Source: Branchiostoma floridae (Eukaryota; Chordata; Leptocardii; Amphioxiformes; Branchiostomatidae). From it: a DNA stretch of 64,000 bases. The first letter of the stretch is position 1, and every line of letters begins with the position of its first letter. Positions 1 through 11,953 of the stretch are shown in pieces. Location: assembly GCF_000003815.2 (NCBI RefSeq), contig NC_049996.1, positions 15,698,427 to 15,762,426 of the forward strand, written 5' to 3'. The translations under genes were made by a program, and so were the position numbers. Under the pieces are notes generated by a model. That model saw only the letters and a program-made list of their open reading frames with translations. It was not told the origin of the DNA and did not search any database.

Positions 1-119
1 TAGCTTTTTGGATTTGATACGTGAACTGGTGCCCTCGTGTATTTGTTGCTAAGCTGGGTGTAAACATGGCTCTCCCACATAGGTTGCAGTAGTTATTCAC
101 TCTAACTGTTATGTTTTAG

Positions 120-3100
120 GGAGTGTTTAGGTGAGGTCCATGAGCCCAGCAGCTGTGACCAGTGGAAACAGTGGCAGCAGAAAATCACGGAGATCGACCC
201 AAGTACGTTTTCACATGGTTGTGAGTTGGTAGTATGACTTTTCTCATTTTTTTTGCATGGCATGTTTGTTATATTGTTAGTTGATGTCTAAGTGTAGTTT
301 TAAGTTGTACTCCAAAATACTCATATAACTGGATTTAAGTAATTATCAATTGATAATGACTGTGATGTGTGTGCTTAATCGGAAACGTTTGATAAAAGTT
401 AGACTTTGAACTGAACAGGGGAAGTTGCGTGTGTGTTGTGCGTGTGTGTGTGTTCGTGTGTGTGTGTGTATACGTGTGTGTGTGTGTGTTAAAAATATCT
501 GTGATATGATATACAGTTACTAAATTAAATGTAACATAACATGTAGTGGGACATTTTGTCCCCAATACCTCCTGCGCATAGCCCATATTATGAACAATTT
601 TAGCAATGACTTTGACCTGTTTGGTACTATTTCCTCCAGCACATGTCCCAGAGAAGAAGACGGAGGTTGACACGGAGGCAGAGACCACAGCCAACTGCCT
701 GTGGTTGGTAACCAACACCAAACCCTGCCCCAAGTGTAAGGTCTACATACAGAAAAACGAGGGATGCAACCACATGAAGTGCACCAAGGTGACAGGGTCT
801 TTTTTTGCTCTTTGTAGATGTTTTCATGTTACTGGTTCACTTAATATGGTATATTAGGTCATGTTGCTTTGATTTTATTTGGATGACATCCTCTGAAACC
901 CCAAAACAGAGGTGAGCTTGCAGATGAAAAAAAGTTTGGCAAAAAATGCCTAAGTTGTCAAGAAATGACTGCACACACAGTGTATGGTATTCACTTTTGT
1001 TCTTTGACATATCATTCTTTCACATATTATTCTTGGCATTCTATGAAATTAGCATCTGCTTTCCGGTGTATTTTTTTGCAATCTACTGTATATCTTTTGT
1101 TTAGTTTACAGCTGCTTTGTATGATTTAAAATATGGTTGGAAGTGTGACATACAGGGTAAGCAATGGGTCAAAGCTGTTGCAGCCCCCATCCTAATCTCA
1201 TGAAGGTTGATAGATAGCTCCCTTTACCCCCCTCATGAAATTGTTGCTCGCACCCCACTTACGAAAAGAAAAGTGACAATTCCTTTTTCATAATGTCATA
1301 TACAAACGCAGATGAACCTTTGTGCTAAGTCTTATGTCTTGTGTCCCCAGTGTAAGAATAACTTCTGCTGTGTGTGTCTTGGGTGTGTCTTGATTCCTTA
1401 GAATGTGTTTCTGTATCCCCAGTGTAAGTATGACTTCTGCTGGGTGTGTCTGGAAGACTGGGAGAAGCACAGTTCCTCGACAGGTGGTTACTTCAGGTGT
1501 AACAGGTACGAGGTGGTGCAGAAGGTAGAGGAGGAGACCAAGCTACTCACAGAGGAGGTGAGAGACAACACACACTCACTCAAACTCACTATACTCACAG
1601 AACACCAGGGCTCTAGCCAGCGTCCGTTTTTCTGTCAATTGACGGAAATTTGCTGCGTGTGACGGAAAATTTTTTAAACCAATCCGTCAACCTTGACGGA
1701 CAAAAATCCTTGGTGGAAGCTACAGGCGGCTTGGGGACGCTGTCCACGGCCGGAAAAGCCACACACTGTTTGTTTTGCTATTGTTATTATTGTTGACGAT
1801 GTGTGTCAGTGCCCTTTCGCATACAATAATCTCATTAAAAACCAGTGTTTTCGCGGTTTTCGCGACAATGGGAATTGAGCTGGCTAGAGCCCTGCAGAAC
1901 ACAGAAGCATACACAGAATTACATGCATGTTAGGCTGAAGTTGATTCGTGGAAGTTAGACTTTGAGGTCTATTCTTTGGGTTTATGGAAAGTACTGACTG
2001 TAAATGCATTTAAGTTCGCGGGGATTTAATTTCGTAGTAGCGGTAAAATGGACTTTTCGCGGTGGATTTAAGTTCGCAGTAACACCATGCACTGTTATAG
2101 TAGTCTCTTACTGCCATGGAAAAATGTTCATGGTGGTTTTAGATTCAGGGTGAAGCGCCGCCACGAAAAACCGTGAACATAAATCCACCGCGAAAGTTTC
2201 TGCATTTACAGTAATGGCTGAAGAAAATGTAGACGTTAGATGTTTAGTTACACTGTACATGTATATGGTTTTCATGTATTGAAAGTATGTTGTATAATTT
2301 GTGTGTTGTGTGCTTTTTAAATAACCCCCCAAAATGATGTATCTAAGTTATGTTACAACAGCAAGTTATGTACATCATATCTTAACACCATTTACTTTCA
2401 TTTTGAACAGAATGTGCTACTAATGTGATGTCAACATTTGAGTAACAGACACAATATCTTACCTGAATTTTGATTCAAGGTCGGCATTCTTTAATCAGAT
2501 TTAACTCACAACACTTTCTTTGTTCCCCCTTTTTCTAAGGCCCGAGAAAAGAATGAGAAGGCACAAGAGCTCAGCCGCCTGATGCACTACTACACCAGGT
2601 TCAAAAACCACGACAACAGCTTTAGAGTGAGTAGTTATCAGCTAAGGAAGCTCTCGCTGGGAATGGTTGACCCAAAAGATTCTTTTAAACTTTTATGCTT
2701 TACTCTTTTATTTTGATGTTGTTTTTATTAGAAAGAAAAGGAACAAGTTATCCCGCTGCACAACATTCTCATAAAAGAATTGGGGCTATGAATGGGGGTT
2801 TCTGAGTAGCCTGATGTGATAGCCAGTCCAGGTAGACAGCCCAGGTAGCACGGCCTGGTGCACAGACCAGCATTTTCCTTAAACCCTTTTTGCTAGGAGG
2901 AAGTAGGAAATAGAACACACCAGCAAAAACAATATGTTTTCTCCTTGGGAAGACAGTAGAGTTTTAGCATTTTTTGTGTAATAACGCGTGAATTTCTGCT
3001 TGATGCCCACAGATAGAGGAGGCCTACCTGCGGACTGCCATGAGAAAGATGAACGACCTTGCCCTGGCAGCCGCAAGTACAGGTAAATGTAAGGACATCT

Positions 3101-6100
3101 CTCTCCTCTCTGCCTTCCTGTCTTTCTCTTGCTGTATTCCAGTGTTCCAGCCAGCCTGAATGTTTTTTAGTTCCCAGGACTTTGAAGAGACATCCTGTAA
3201 AAGGCACACCGATCCTAGGGAGGTCCAGAGGCATGCTCCCTGGAAAAATTTAAAATTTAGACCCTCTGAAATGCTATTTCCTTTATTTAAGGGGCAAATT
3301 TTGCTGGTAGACGATTGTTGTCCATCATAGAGGATGGAATGGGCCAATTTTTTGTCCGTCCCCAGCAGCAAAATTCAGCCAAAGGACAGATACTGGCTAG
3401 AACCCTGCTCTATTCTTTACAAAGTGCCACAGCTATAGTTTCTTTCCTTGGACTGCCAAACTATTGAACTCTGTTTCCCTCTTGTACAAAAAATGTATAT
3501 ATTCTTTAAACCTTCAAAAGCAGTGTTCACCGCTATCTCCTATACATATAGAAAATGATTTCCTTGGGCTTTGCATTCTTATTAAGACATTTCGTCTACT
3601 TTACCTTTACATCTTCTTGAAATTTATTGTAATACATTAACGCTTAAGTGTGATGTATAACATGTACATTTTGTATCTTTCCATGTCTTTATTTTTGCTT
3701 TTGACTCTGATGATTTTAATCATGTTTGAATGTACAATCATATAGTTTTCATATTGTTTTAACACTTGGTTAGGACTTGGTATATTCTTTGTATCTTTTG
3801 TAACATAGTGTATGCATATTAATGAAAAAGTGCTTGGTAGATTTCAAACTGAGAGGTTGTTGTGCTGGTTTGCAGTTGGAAGCCAGAGAGTGAGCACTAA
3901 GTTTGTGGAGGAAGCCATCCGTGAACTGCTGTCTGCCCGTCGTGTGCTGAAGTTCTCCTACTGCTACGGTTACTACGTAGGAGACGCCAGGAAAAGGAGA
4001 ATCTTCGAAGACATCCAGGTGGGAAGACTTTGTCAGAACATGAGTAATACTATTGATAATGTAGAATTTAAATTTTTATACAATGTGTGGTCTAACTAGA
4101 GTAAGCTCGCTGGACAGAGCTGCATGGAAGTGCAGTGTGAAGATCAGCTGTCTGCTGCCTACCCCTGTGTTAGGGATCCCAGCAGCAGTATAATCAATTA
4201 CTCAGTATACTACTTTATACTATGAATCATTTTACAATTCAACAGAAAGAAATTAGTTTGGGTGGTCACGAAAGAGTTTAATGGAAAGCATTTTGTATCT
4301 GTAGCTGTATCTCTATAGCCTATTACTGTGTAACTGCCAACTCTTGGCAGGCATGTGGTGTGGCTGCAGCTGGTTACACTGAACGACCTGTCACACCTAA
4401 CCTTTGCACATCTACAGCCTTTCTCCATGGCACAACCGAAAACAAAACCTTCTTGGCAAAGGAAAAAAATGGAAAAATAAAAGAAGTTATTTGACTCCCC
4501 ATATTTCTGTGTGAAATACAGACGGAACTCGAGGAGGCCACAGAGACCCTGTCCCAGATGATCGCCAGACCGTACCTCCGCACGCCGAGGTCAAAGATCA
4601 TCCAGGGCGCCCAGCTGACCCAGAGGAAACGACACGACTTCTTGGCTGCTGTAGAGAAGGGCCTCCTGCCCCCGGAAACTCCACCTTCTGAGAGGAGGAG
4701 AATGTGAGTTTTGGTAGTCGCTTTTTTTGGTGTTTATTATATTTTCACTGATGCTGTAAATGCATTGAAGTTCGCAGGGATTAGATTTCGCGGTAGCCGG
4801 GAAACAGACTTTTCACGGTGGTTTTAAGTTCGCGGTAACACCATGCACTGTAGCCTCTTACTGCCATGAAAAAGTGTTCGCGGTGGTTTTAAATTCGCGG
4901 TGAAGTGGCCAACGTGAAAACCGCGAACATAAAACCACCGCGAACATTTCTGTATTTACAGTAGTTATAACAGTTACAACAGGAAAAAGAAGAGCCTCCT
5001 TTAAAAATCAACCTAGTATTCATGTCTACCAGCCACATTGTATACTTGACAGATCATATCATATGATTTATTATTATGTCATTATTTATGTTATTCATTT
5101 TAGCTATCAATCATTACATCATATCAGTTTATCATCTTACAGTCAATTTTTTACATGTATCAATTGCAAGGATATCTTTTTGTTCATCTTTATTCTTTTT
5201 CAAGTCAGAAAACAAGAATCTTTGAATTCAAGAATCAAGGTGTAGCCACAATCTTGGTCACCAATCAGCTGATCTGAACCATCTTAACATATGCCAAATA
5301 GTAGTTACTCAAGCAACTGGATATGATGTTGGAAACTTTCAAATGTTTCAGGTAGAATCCACTACCTTTCGTCCATGACACTAAGTAAAGAGACCTTGTT
5401 GGAGAGCAGGTTAATATATCCTATGAATTGATATGCAATAGTAATATAGTTGCAGGGCTCGAAATTCATTTTAGGGATTAGGTGTACTGGTGCACCCAGC
5501 TTAAAAAATCGGGTGCACCAAAAGAATTTTGGGTGCACCACTTAAATTTAAGTAATAACCTAATAATAAAACTTAGTTACAAGCTATCAACTTCTTAAAC
5601 AACAGACATTTTTATTATCTTTCTAACACTTAGATGTCAAGAATATGATGTACATGTATACTAAGTATACTTTGATATTCTCTTGGGCTCGAAATTCATT
5701 TTTGGGATTAGGTGTACTGGTGCACCCAGCTTGAAAAATTGGGTGCACCAAAAGAATTTTGGGTACACCACTTAAATTTAAGTAATAACCTAATAATAAA
5801 ACTTAGTTACAAGCTATCAACTTCTTAAACAACAGACATTTTTATTATCTTTCTAACACTTAGATGTCAAGAATATGATGTACATGTATACTAAGTATAC
5901 TTTGATATCTTTACATACATAAACCTAAGAAAATATTTGGGTGCACCCTGTGCAACCAGAGAAAATAATTGGGTGCACAGCTCCAATTTTGGGTGCACCT
6001 GGGTGCACATGCACTCAGTATTTCGAGCCCTGAGTTGCATAACACAGTTTTTATCCTAACTACATTAAACAAAATCTTCATTCTTCCCTTTTCCAGCTTG

Positions 6101-9100
6101 ATGGACTTGTTCAGGCCAAGGTTCTTCGAGGAAGAAGATGAGGAATCCCTGCAAGATGAGGATGCTGCTCTAGCCCAAGCCATCCTGGCGTCCCTGCGGG
6201 ATGTGTTCCCCCCGGAGCCCCCCACCCCGCCCCCGGGGGACAGCAGTACCCAGAGCTCCGACGAGCCCAGCCCCAACCCTGCCACCAGGCTGGCCAGTAC
6301 AGGGGCAAGCCCTTCCCGAGGTACAACCTCTTCTGTATCATCTGGATATGTACACAAGCTTCTGTATCTGTATAGCTGGCACAACACTTTTATTGAATAA
6401 ATGATTTCCTCACTTAGATCATGTGAAAATGAGTTTTTAGCTTCAGTTAGAGATGTCTCTGTCCGAATATACAGCTTTTTAGTTGGACCTTATGTGTTAC
6501 GCCATGAGGTAGTTACCAATGGGGCATGCAGTAGATACAAATACTGGTACTAACTTTCAATTTGATTGGTTGCTAAGAGAGAGAGAGAGAGAGAACTGGT
6601 TTATTCAGGTAACGTAACAACAACACACACAAAGTACAAGATGGTAGTCTGAACACTAAATTGCCTCATACAATGTACAATAGAGGAAGGCGCCCCCAAA
6701 GTCTACTTGTATTGTAATGTCTATTGAAGTGGAATTTGAAGTATTTTATATAAAATGGAAATGTTTGTGTCCCTGACTGTAGTTCCTCCCGTGGACCCTA
6801 CGCTGTGCCTGCGAATCGGCTGTGGCCGGCCCCGCGCGGTGCATCGCCAGTCTGGCAGGCCTCACGACTTCTGCAGCCTGAGGTGCCTGCAGATGGCCAG
6901 GAGAAGGGGCAGGAGGGGGAGGAACAGTACGTATCTGGGGGGGAGTAATTAATCAGGGATGGTACAGTAATGATTAGGTAGGGAGGGGGAGGAACAGCGC
7001 GGTGCACCGCCAGTCCGGCAGGCCTCACGACTTCTGCAGCCTGAGGTGCCTGCAGATGGCCAGGAGGAGGGGCAGGAGGGGGAGGAACAGTACGTATCTG
7101 GGGGGGATGTATCAATGAGGGAGGGTACAGTAATGGTTAGGGAAGGAGGATAGGCAGAAAGGGGAGGAAAAGTACAGTAGTCTGGCAGGCCTCACGACCT
7201 TTGCAGCCTGAGGTGCCTGCAGATGGCCAGGAGAAGGGGAAGGAGGGGGAGGAACAGTACGTATCTGGGGGGATGTATCAATCAGGGATGGTACAGTAAT
7301 GATTAGGTAGGGAGGGAGGCCTCACGACTTCTGCAGCTTATGATGCCTGCAGATGGCCAGAAGAAGGGGCAGGAGGGGGAGGAACAGTACGTATCTGGGG
7401 GAGTAGTCAATCAGGGATGGTACAGTAATTGTTAGGCAAGGAGGAGAGGCAGAAGGGAGGAAAAGTACAGTAATGGTTAGGTAAGGAGAAGGGGGAGGAA
7501 CAGTACGTATCTGGGGGATTTGTCAGTCAGGGATGGTACATTAATGCTTAGGCAGGAAGGAGAGGCAGAAAGGGCAGGAAAAGTATGTAACTCAGTCACA
7601 CACTATCTGGTTTATCATCTACTGTTCCCTGTAGACTATTGCACTCTTATACTTTTTTGCATGTAGATGTGGAGGCTTAATGGCAGCCCGCCAGCAGCTT
7701 CTATCTTTTGGGTTGGCACTGTGTAGGTTGAGGAGCTGAAGATCTTCCCTTATATGTTGTCAGTCCATCTCTTACAGGGTTTTCCATGTGGGCTCTTAGA
7801 AATAGATAACACATCCACCGTATGCCAGATTTTATGATAAATCCTGGTGTTTTTTACCACTACCAGGTCTGGACCTCCCCTGGCATCTGCTTGAGCTGGA
7901 GCCGCCCCCCACCCCACCCCGACGGACGGACTCCCTGCCCCCTCTGCCCCCCACCCCCCCTCAGCTTCGACAGCTGTGCCAAAGGACAGAGGAGTCTGAG
8001 GACAGGTCAGAATCTCAAGTTTGCATGTCATACATGTAGCTAGAGTTTGAAGCAGGCACTGTCAGTAAAATGTTTTTCCAATTTTGTCATTATTAATAGT
8101 TTTCACTCCACAAAGACCAGAAATCAATCCATTTCCAGCCTGTATCTTAAATGGTAAAAGCTGCATGCATGTGTGTTTGTGTGTGTTCGCACTTTTGTAC
8201 CTGTGTGTGTGCGTGTTTGTGCGTGTGTGCATGTATATCTATATATGTGTGTGTTAGTGTGTGTGTGAGTGTGTGTGTGTGTGTGTGCGTACGTGTTTGC
8301 GTGCCTTAGATCCTCATTGCTGTTTAATTTCTGTTATACTGGAAGCAACACAAAGCAGTATGGGTAAGGGGATGAATCCCGCCATCTCTTATTGCCTTAT
8401 TTGCTTTCACAGTGACTACGAACACCTGACAGTGGGGAGGGGTGACGCAGCAAACCAAGCCAACCCATTGACAAGTACGCCCCAAAGGGATGTCCCCCCG
8501 GGTGAACAGGCACTGTTTCAGATCCCTACAGAGGACGGCACGCTGGGGCCTGAGCCGGCAGATCAGGCACTGTTTCAGATCCCTACAGAGGACAGCGCAC
8601 AGGGAGCGGAGCCTGCAGTCACGGACCCTGATCTCCACAGGGTGTTGGAGCTGTCCAGACTGTCTGCGCAGTTAGCTCCCACTGAGTCTGCTGGTAATGC
8701 CACTTTAGTCTCTTTATATGTATCAATCTATCAATTCATGCATGAAATAGTATGTGGTACATAAGTACATGAACAAATTGTAAAGGTTCGGATACATGGG
8801 CTTAGGTCCTTCGGTACAGGTCCAAACCTAAACAATTATGGTCAATTGTTTGAAAGTTATACATGTAGCCAACTGTCTTTTTAGTTCTAGATTGTTGTTA
8901 TTGTATGATAATTTACATATTTGAATCTCAAAACAGTTTTCTCAATCTTCTAAAGCTTATCTGTCTTTTAATTGGAAATCTTTTTTTCCTTCAGCAGGAG
9001 ACCAGGGAGAGGACGAACTGATCCGTGCCATAGAGCTCTCGCTCCAGCTTTCCACAGCAAACTCTTCCACAGCTCGGCCCTTACAACCGCAGGCTCCCTT

Positions 9101-10997
9101 ACCGGTCCAGTCCGAACCCATCCCTGCCACAAATACAAACATGTCCAACCACAGCAACAACAACAACGTCTCTCCCTCTGTGGGCTCCGTCCTCGCTGCT
9201 CCCCCTCTTCAGAAAACTGTGCCGTCTGCAGAGAAACATGCGCCCAACATTCCAGAAGAAGAAGAAGTAGTAGTAAAGGAAGTGCAGAGTGAGCCTTCAC
9301 GAGTGGAGGACATACCAGCAGCAGGCTGGGTGAGTGTCCCGCTGTCAGGGGACACCCTCGGAGCTACGGCCTCACCAGGAGCGGAGAAAAAGTCTCGCAA
9401 AGGCTCTGATTCTCCCAGGAGAAAAGGTAGGAGAGGGGAGCCTAAGGTAGAGCCTGTCAACCCTGCAGAAGCCGTGCCGCAAAAGCAGCCGTCTGCGTCT
9501 CCAAGTGGGGCGAAAGTGAATGAGGAGGCAGAATGGCTGGAGGTTGGAGAGAGGACTGAGTTTCTTGAGGCCACTTTGCGCGCGTGGCTCACGGACGAGG
9601 GCTGGATAGGTAGAAACACTCCCAGCAATGCTCCTGCAGGTCAGAACGCAACAACGCCTAAGGAGGTCTCAGCAAAGGTAGACGGCATGTCACCAAAAGT
9701 AGACGCAAGTGTCGGAAACGCAGAGGAAGGGCTCAAATTTCTGTGCTCTGTGCCTGACAGCGGAAATGCAAACACGGCCACCGGTGCGGGGGAGGAGCTA
9801 AGCGACTTCCCCACCCCCCCTTCAGAAGTGAAGTCCCTTATTTGGGAGCCTCCGAGTGACGAGCCGGAAACAGAGCCTGGTAGTCTCCTGTCCATGGACT
9901 CGCACACTTTGTACAACCTTTCCGACATCGATTCCATTGTCATTAACACTGTGCAAAGGGCTCAGGCAGTTTCAGGGGACCCCACAGTTTCAGGGGACCC
10001 CGCAGTTTCAGGGGACCCCGCAGGAGGAGAAACGACAGAGCTCATTGGTGCAGTAGGGTTAGGAGAAAGTAGCTCTACATCCGTACAAAACAGCAACACC
10101 TCTGGCACAAAGGAAGCCGCAAAGGAACTCCAGCTCAAGTTTGAAGACGACCCAAGTACGCCGAAAGACTATCTCGAAACCAACCTCGACTCACCATTTG
10201 AGTTGACTGACGACCTCCAGGCATTGTGCGCGAAACTGCCTTTAAGTAGGGAATTTCCGAGGATACCCACAGCGGACGAGATTTGGATTCCTCAAGAGCG
10301 CGTCCCCGAACATTTCGCGTTCGACGCGCCATTACCCCCGCAAACAGTGCCATCACCAAATGCTAAGAGTACTGGGGGGATCAATGTTAACGTAGACTCT
10401 GAGGGGAGCCAAGGACTACTAGTAGTAGGTGACAATAAGGATACAGTTGTGCCCAATATGTTTGCACACGTGCCAGTGCAGGGCCCCACTACTTCCCTTT
10501 CCGCAGCTATCACAGATGCACACCAGGCGCTGTTCGGCAACACCATGGCTTTTCCTGGGGGTCAGGAAAGCGCCCCAAACCATCCAATCCTTCCAGCCTT
10601 GCGTCTTTCTGTTGGGCCACCCTCCCAACATCCACACATTACAAACACAAGGCACCCTGCGACCGGCCGCCACCAGTTGGAGGGCAAGTCCGCAACGTTT
10701 GGTCAGAAGGTGCCCGAGCCGCCGCCCCGCCTTACCAGGGAAAGAAGGCTGGCGCTAGAGGCTGCCAGCAAGGCGCAGAGTATTTGGGAGAGAAGAGAAA
10801 AGGACGCGTCGGCATTGTCCGACACAGGCGACCAAAGGAGAGGCCATAGACGAAAATCGAAGAATAGAAAGAGAAGCAAAGAGGAGGGGAGAGGGAATGA
10901 AGGAAGGAGAAGGGCATCAGTGGAGGGGGCAAGGGGGGTTGGGGAGGGGTGGTACGATCCCTTAGATGACGACGATATACCTGCCACTTTGGTGTAG
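120..10997 (+). CDS. ANKIB1: ANKIB1-type RBR E3 ubiquitin ligase, 3' part (12 exons; 5' end outside window)
   Basis: Exons joined by GT-AG with consistent phase: 120-202, 640-788, 1423-1557, 2540-2626, 3013-3082, 3876-4018, 4522-4703, 6097-6320, 6783-6926, 7867-8005, 8413-8693, 8995-10997 (stop TAG). They give 1212 C-terminal residues. The first three exons cover the end of the IBR and the RING2/Rcat domain: CPKC, then GCNHMKC and YDFCWVCL. By analogy with Ariadne RBR ligases, the Cys of GCNHM (codon 765-767) is the catalytic thioester residue. The helical Ariadne-like region follows ([22 protein letters not shown]). UIM-like helices are seen in exon 8 ([16 protein letters not shown]), exon 11 ([17 protein letters not shown]) and exon 12 ([15 protein letters not shown]). 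Exon 9 encodes a Cys/His-rich module. The long low-complexity tail is larger than in vertebrate ANKIB1 as I recall it. The ankyrin repeats and RING1 must lie upstream. The role, ubiquitin transfer, is known for the family. No canonical AATAAA lies close after the stop. Confidence 0.93.
428..489. repeat. GT microsatellite
   Basis: Interrupted (GT)n run in ANKIB1 intron between the exons at 202 and 640. Nothing else is seen in that intron. Confidence 0.9.
1336..1380 (+). repeat. Decayed partial copy of the ANKIB1 RING2 exon edge
   Basis: Bases from about 1336 repeat the polypyrimidine tract, CCCCAG acceptor and first codons of the true exon that starts at 1423. The copy encodes [11 protein letters not shown] where the real exon has [11 protein letters not shown]. 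The frame then stops at TAG 1399-1401. It keeps an acceptor (AG 1349-1350) but no donor. Confidence 0.75.
1606..1894 (+). mobile_element. hAT-type non-autonomous element (MITE), family A
   Basis: 289 bp, ends CAGGGCTCTAGCCAG / CTGGCTAGAGCCCTG, flanked by perfect 8-bp direct repeats CAGAACAC (1598-1605 and 1895-1902). An 8-bp target duplication and CAGGG ends are typical of the hAT superfamily. The interior matches the element at 23314-23643 in reverse orientation. No transposase is present. It lies in an ANKIB1 intron. Confidence 0.93.
1997..2212. mobile_element. MITE with ACTGTAAATGCA ends, copy 1
   Basis: Inverted ends ACTGTAAATGCA / TGCATTTACAGT with an interior rich in inverted TTCGCGGTG/CACCGCGAA motifs. 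A related copy is at 4754-4962. It sits in an ANKIB1 intron (1558-2539), which otherwise shows only the hAT element above. Confidence 0.85.
4754..4962. mobile_element. MITE with CTGTAAATGCA ends, copy 2
   Basis: Same family as 1997-2212: CTGTAAATGCA at the left end and its near-complement TGTATTTACAG at the right, with the same internal TTCGCGGT and AACACCATGCACTG blocks. Located in the ANKIB1 intron 4704-6096. Confidence 0.85.
5453..6032. mobile_element. CAGGGCTCGAAAT-ended MITE with internal 230-bp tandem duplication
   Basis: Ends CAGGGCTCGAAAT and ATTTCGAGCCCTG are inverted repeats. AGTTG occurs immediately outside both ends (5448-5452, 6033-6037), a possible 5-bp target duplication. Inside, about 230 bp is present twice in tandem (5455-5684 and 5685-5914), nearly identical. 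Multiple GGTGCACC motifs occur. It lies in an ANKIB1 intron. Confidence 0.85.
6783..6926 (+). other. ANKIB1 exon 9: Cys/His-rich zinc-finger-like module
   Basis: The exon reads as [15 protein letters not shown] followed by [20 protein letters not shown]: paired cysteines, HDFC, a further Cys four residues on, and an Arg-rich tail. The C-x4-C ... H-D-F-C-x3-C spacing resembles small treble-clef zinc motifs. I do not recall such a module in vertebrate ANKIB1, so it may be a lineage-specific insertion; that is inference. Acceptor at 6782, donor GTACGT at 6927; entry and exit are both phase 1, so skipping it would keep the reading frame. Confidence 0.6.
6820..7590 (+). repeat. Tandem array made from the 3' edge of ANKIB1 exon 9 plus its donor
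   Basis: The true exon 9 end (AACA then GTACGTATCTGGGG) is followed by four further copies of the exon end, donor and proximal intron, with donors at 7090, 7257, 7387 and 7503 besides the real one at 6927. Units are about 115-170 bp. Copy 2 starts at exon text near GCGCGGTGCACC; later copies carry progressively less exon. Reading past the real donor meets TAA at 6950-6952. Confidence 0.88.
8160..8292. repeat. GT-rich simple repeat
   Basis: Degenerate TGTG/GTGC run in the ANKIB1 intron 8006-8412. No other feature is seen in that intron. Confidence 0.85.
9965..10022 (+). repeat. 18-bp coding repeat in the ANKIB1 tail
   Basis: Three in-frame copies encode VSGDPx ([13 protein letters not shown]). 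In exon 11, a 19-residue unit containing [10 protein letters not shown] is also present twice (about 8507-8615). Both show ongoing in-frame slippage in the low-complexity tail. Confidence 0.85.
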
Positions 10998-11469
10998 GTT
11001 GTAGGGTTTCCTGTGGTTTCAGACTTTGTGTACCTCGTGTGTCAAAGACATTAGAACATACTAACATCACACGTAATAATACACGTGTTGTTGCCATAAT
11101 AGTTAAAATAATACATTGTATACCCAGTAGTACTCCAGATAAAGATTGAATCATCCCAAACTGCTGTTGATAGCTGTGTTAGAAATACTATAAAGTCACT
11201 CCAAACCACTACCTTTGACAAATACCTGCACTAAAATGTCTGAGACATGTACTAATGCCAAACTTGTTACCAGGTGTAGCAGGTCATAGTATACTCCCGG
11301 CAAGAATGTACCCGGGTACATTTTGACCAGGTGCATATTCTTGACTGCTACGCTGGGATGTAAAATGTAGGATACAGAACATCATTCTTGTACACTTTTG
11401 ACCGACTGACGTGGCATTCTCTCTCCATAAAAAAGGTACTTCTCTGGTGCCTTGTGGTCAGTCTTACAA

Positions 11470-11953
11470 CAGGGCTCTCACCAGCTCAGTTGATCAAAGT
11501 GGGGCCCTATGTTATCATTTGGGCCCTACACTGTATTTCAACTAGCATAGGGGGCTTTTCTGTTTTGTGATAAAGATTTTAATCTCCAAGCAGATCCCAA
11601 GGTAGCATAAGATAGTATCAAAAGCTGGCAGAGGAGTGAGACCGTCCTAGGAGTGTGTATGCGAGTTTGTATGCCTGTTTGACTCCCTTTGGCCGGCTAT
11701 ACTCCTCGGCCAGCTTTGATACTATCTTATGGCACCATAGGATCTTCTTGGAGATTAAAAGATTTAAGAATATTCGCTTTATTTTATGAAATTTGGCCCT
11801 CAAAATATAAGAATTTTTTCTGACTGTTAAAGATTAATTTTCATAAAAAGCCCCCAGGCCCTCTACAGTACTAAAACCTGCGCCACATCCCACATGGTTT
11901 TGCGGCACTTACCCACCCCCCTATGCTGTGAAATACTTCTGGTGAGAACCCTG
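11470..11953. mobile_element. CAGGG-ended element carrying a nested MITE
   Basis: Outer ends CAGGGCTCTCACCAG and CTGGTGAGAACCCTG are inverted. No clear target duplication is visible. A second element (11580-11757) sits inside it. Confidence 0.6.
11580..11757. mobile_element. MITE with TAATCTCCAAGCAGAT ends, copy 1
   Basis: Long imperfect inverted repeat: TAATCTCC, GCATAAGATAGTATC and AAAGCTGGC on the left, with complements CTTTGATACTATCTTATG and GGAGATTA on the right. Related copies are at about 32365-32540 and 50058-50186. It is nested in 11470-11953, so it inserted later. Confidence 0.88.

Noticed and set aside
9141-10997. Treating the 618-aa ORF as a separate gene starting at ATG 9141
   Set aside because: The frame is open back to the acceptor at 8994 and phases with the upstream ANKIB1 exons; it is the terminal exon.
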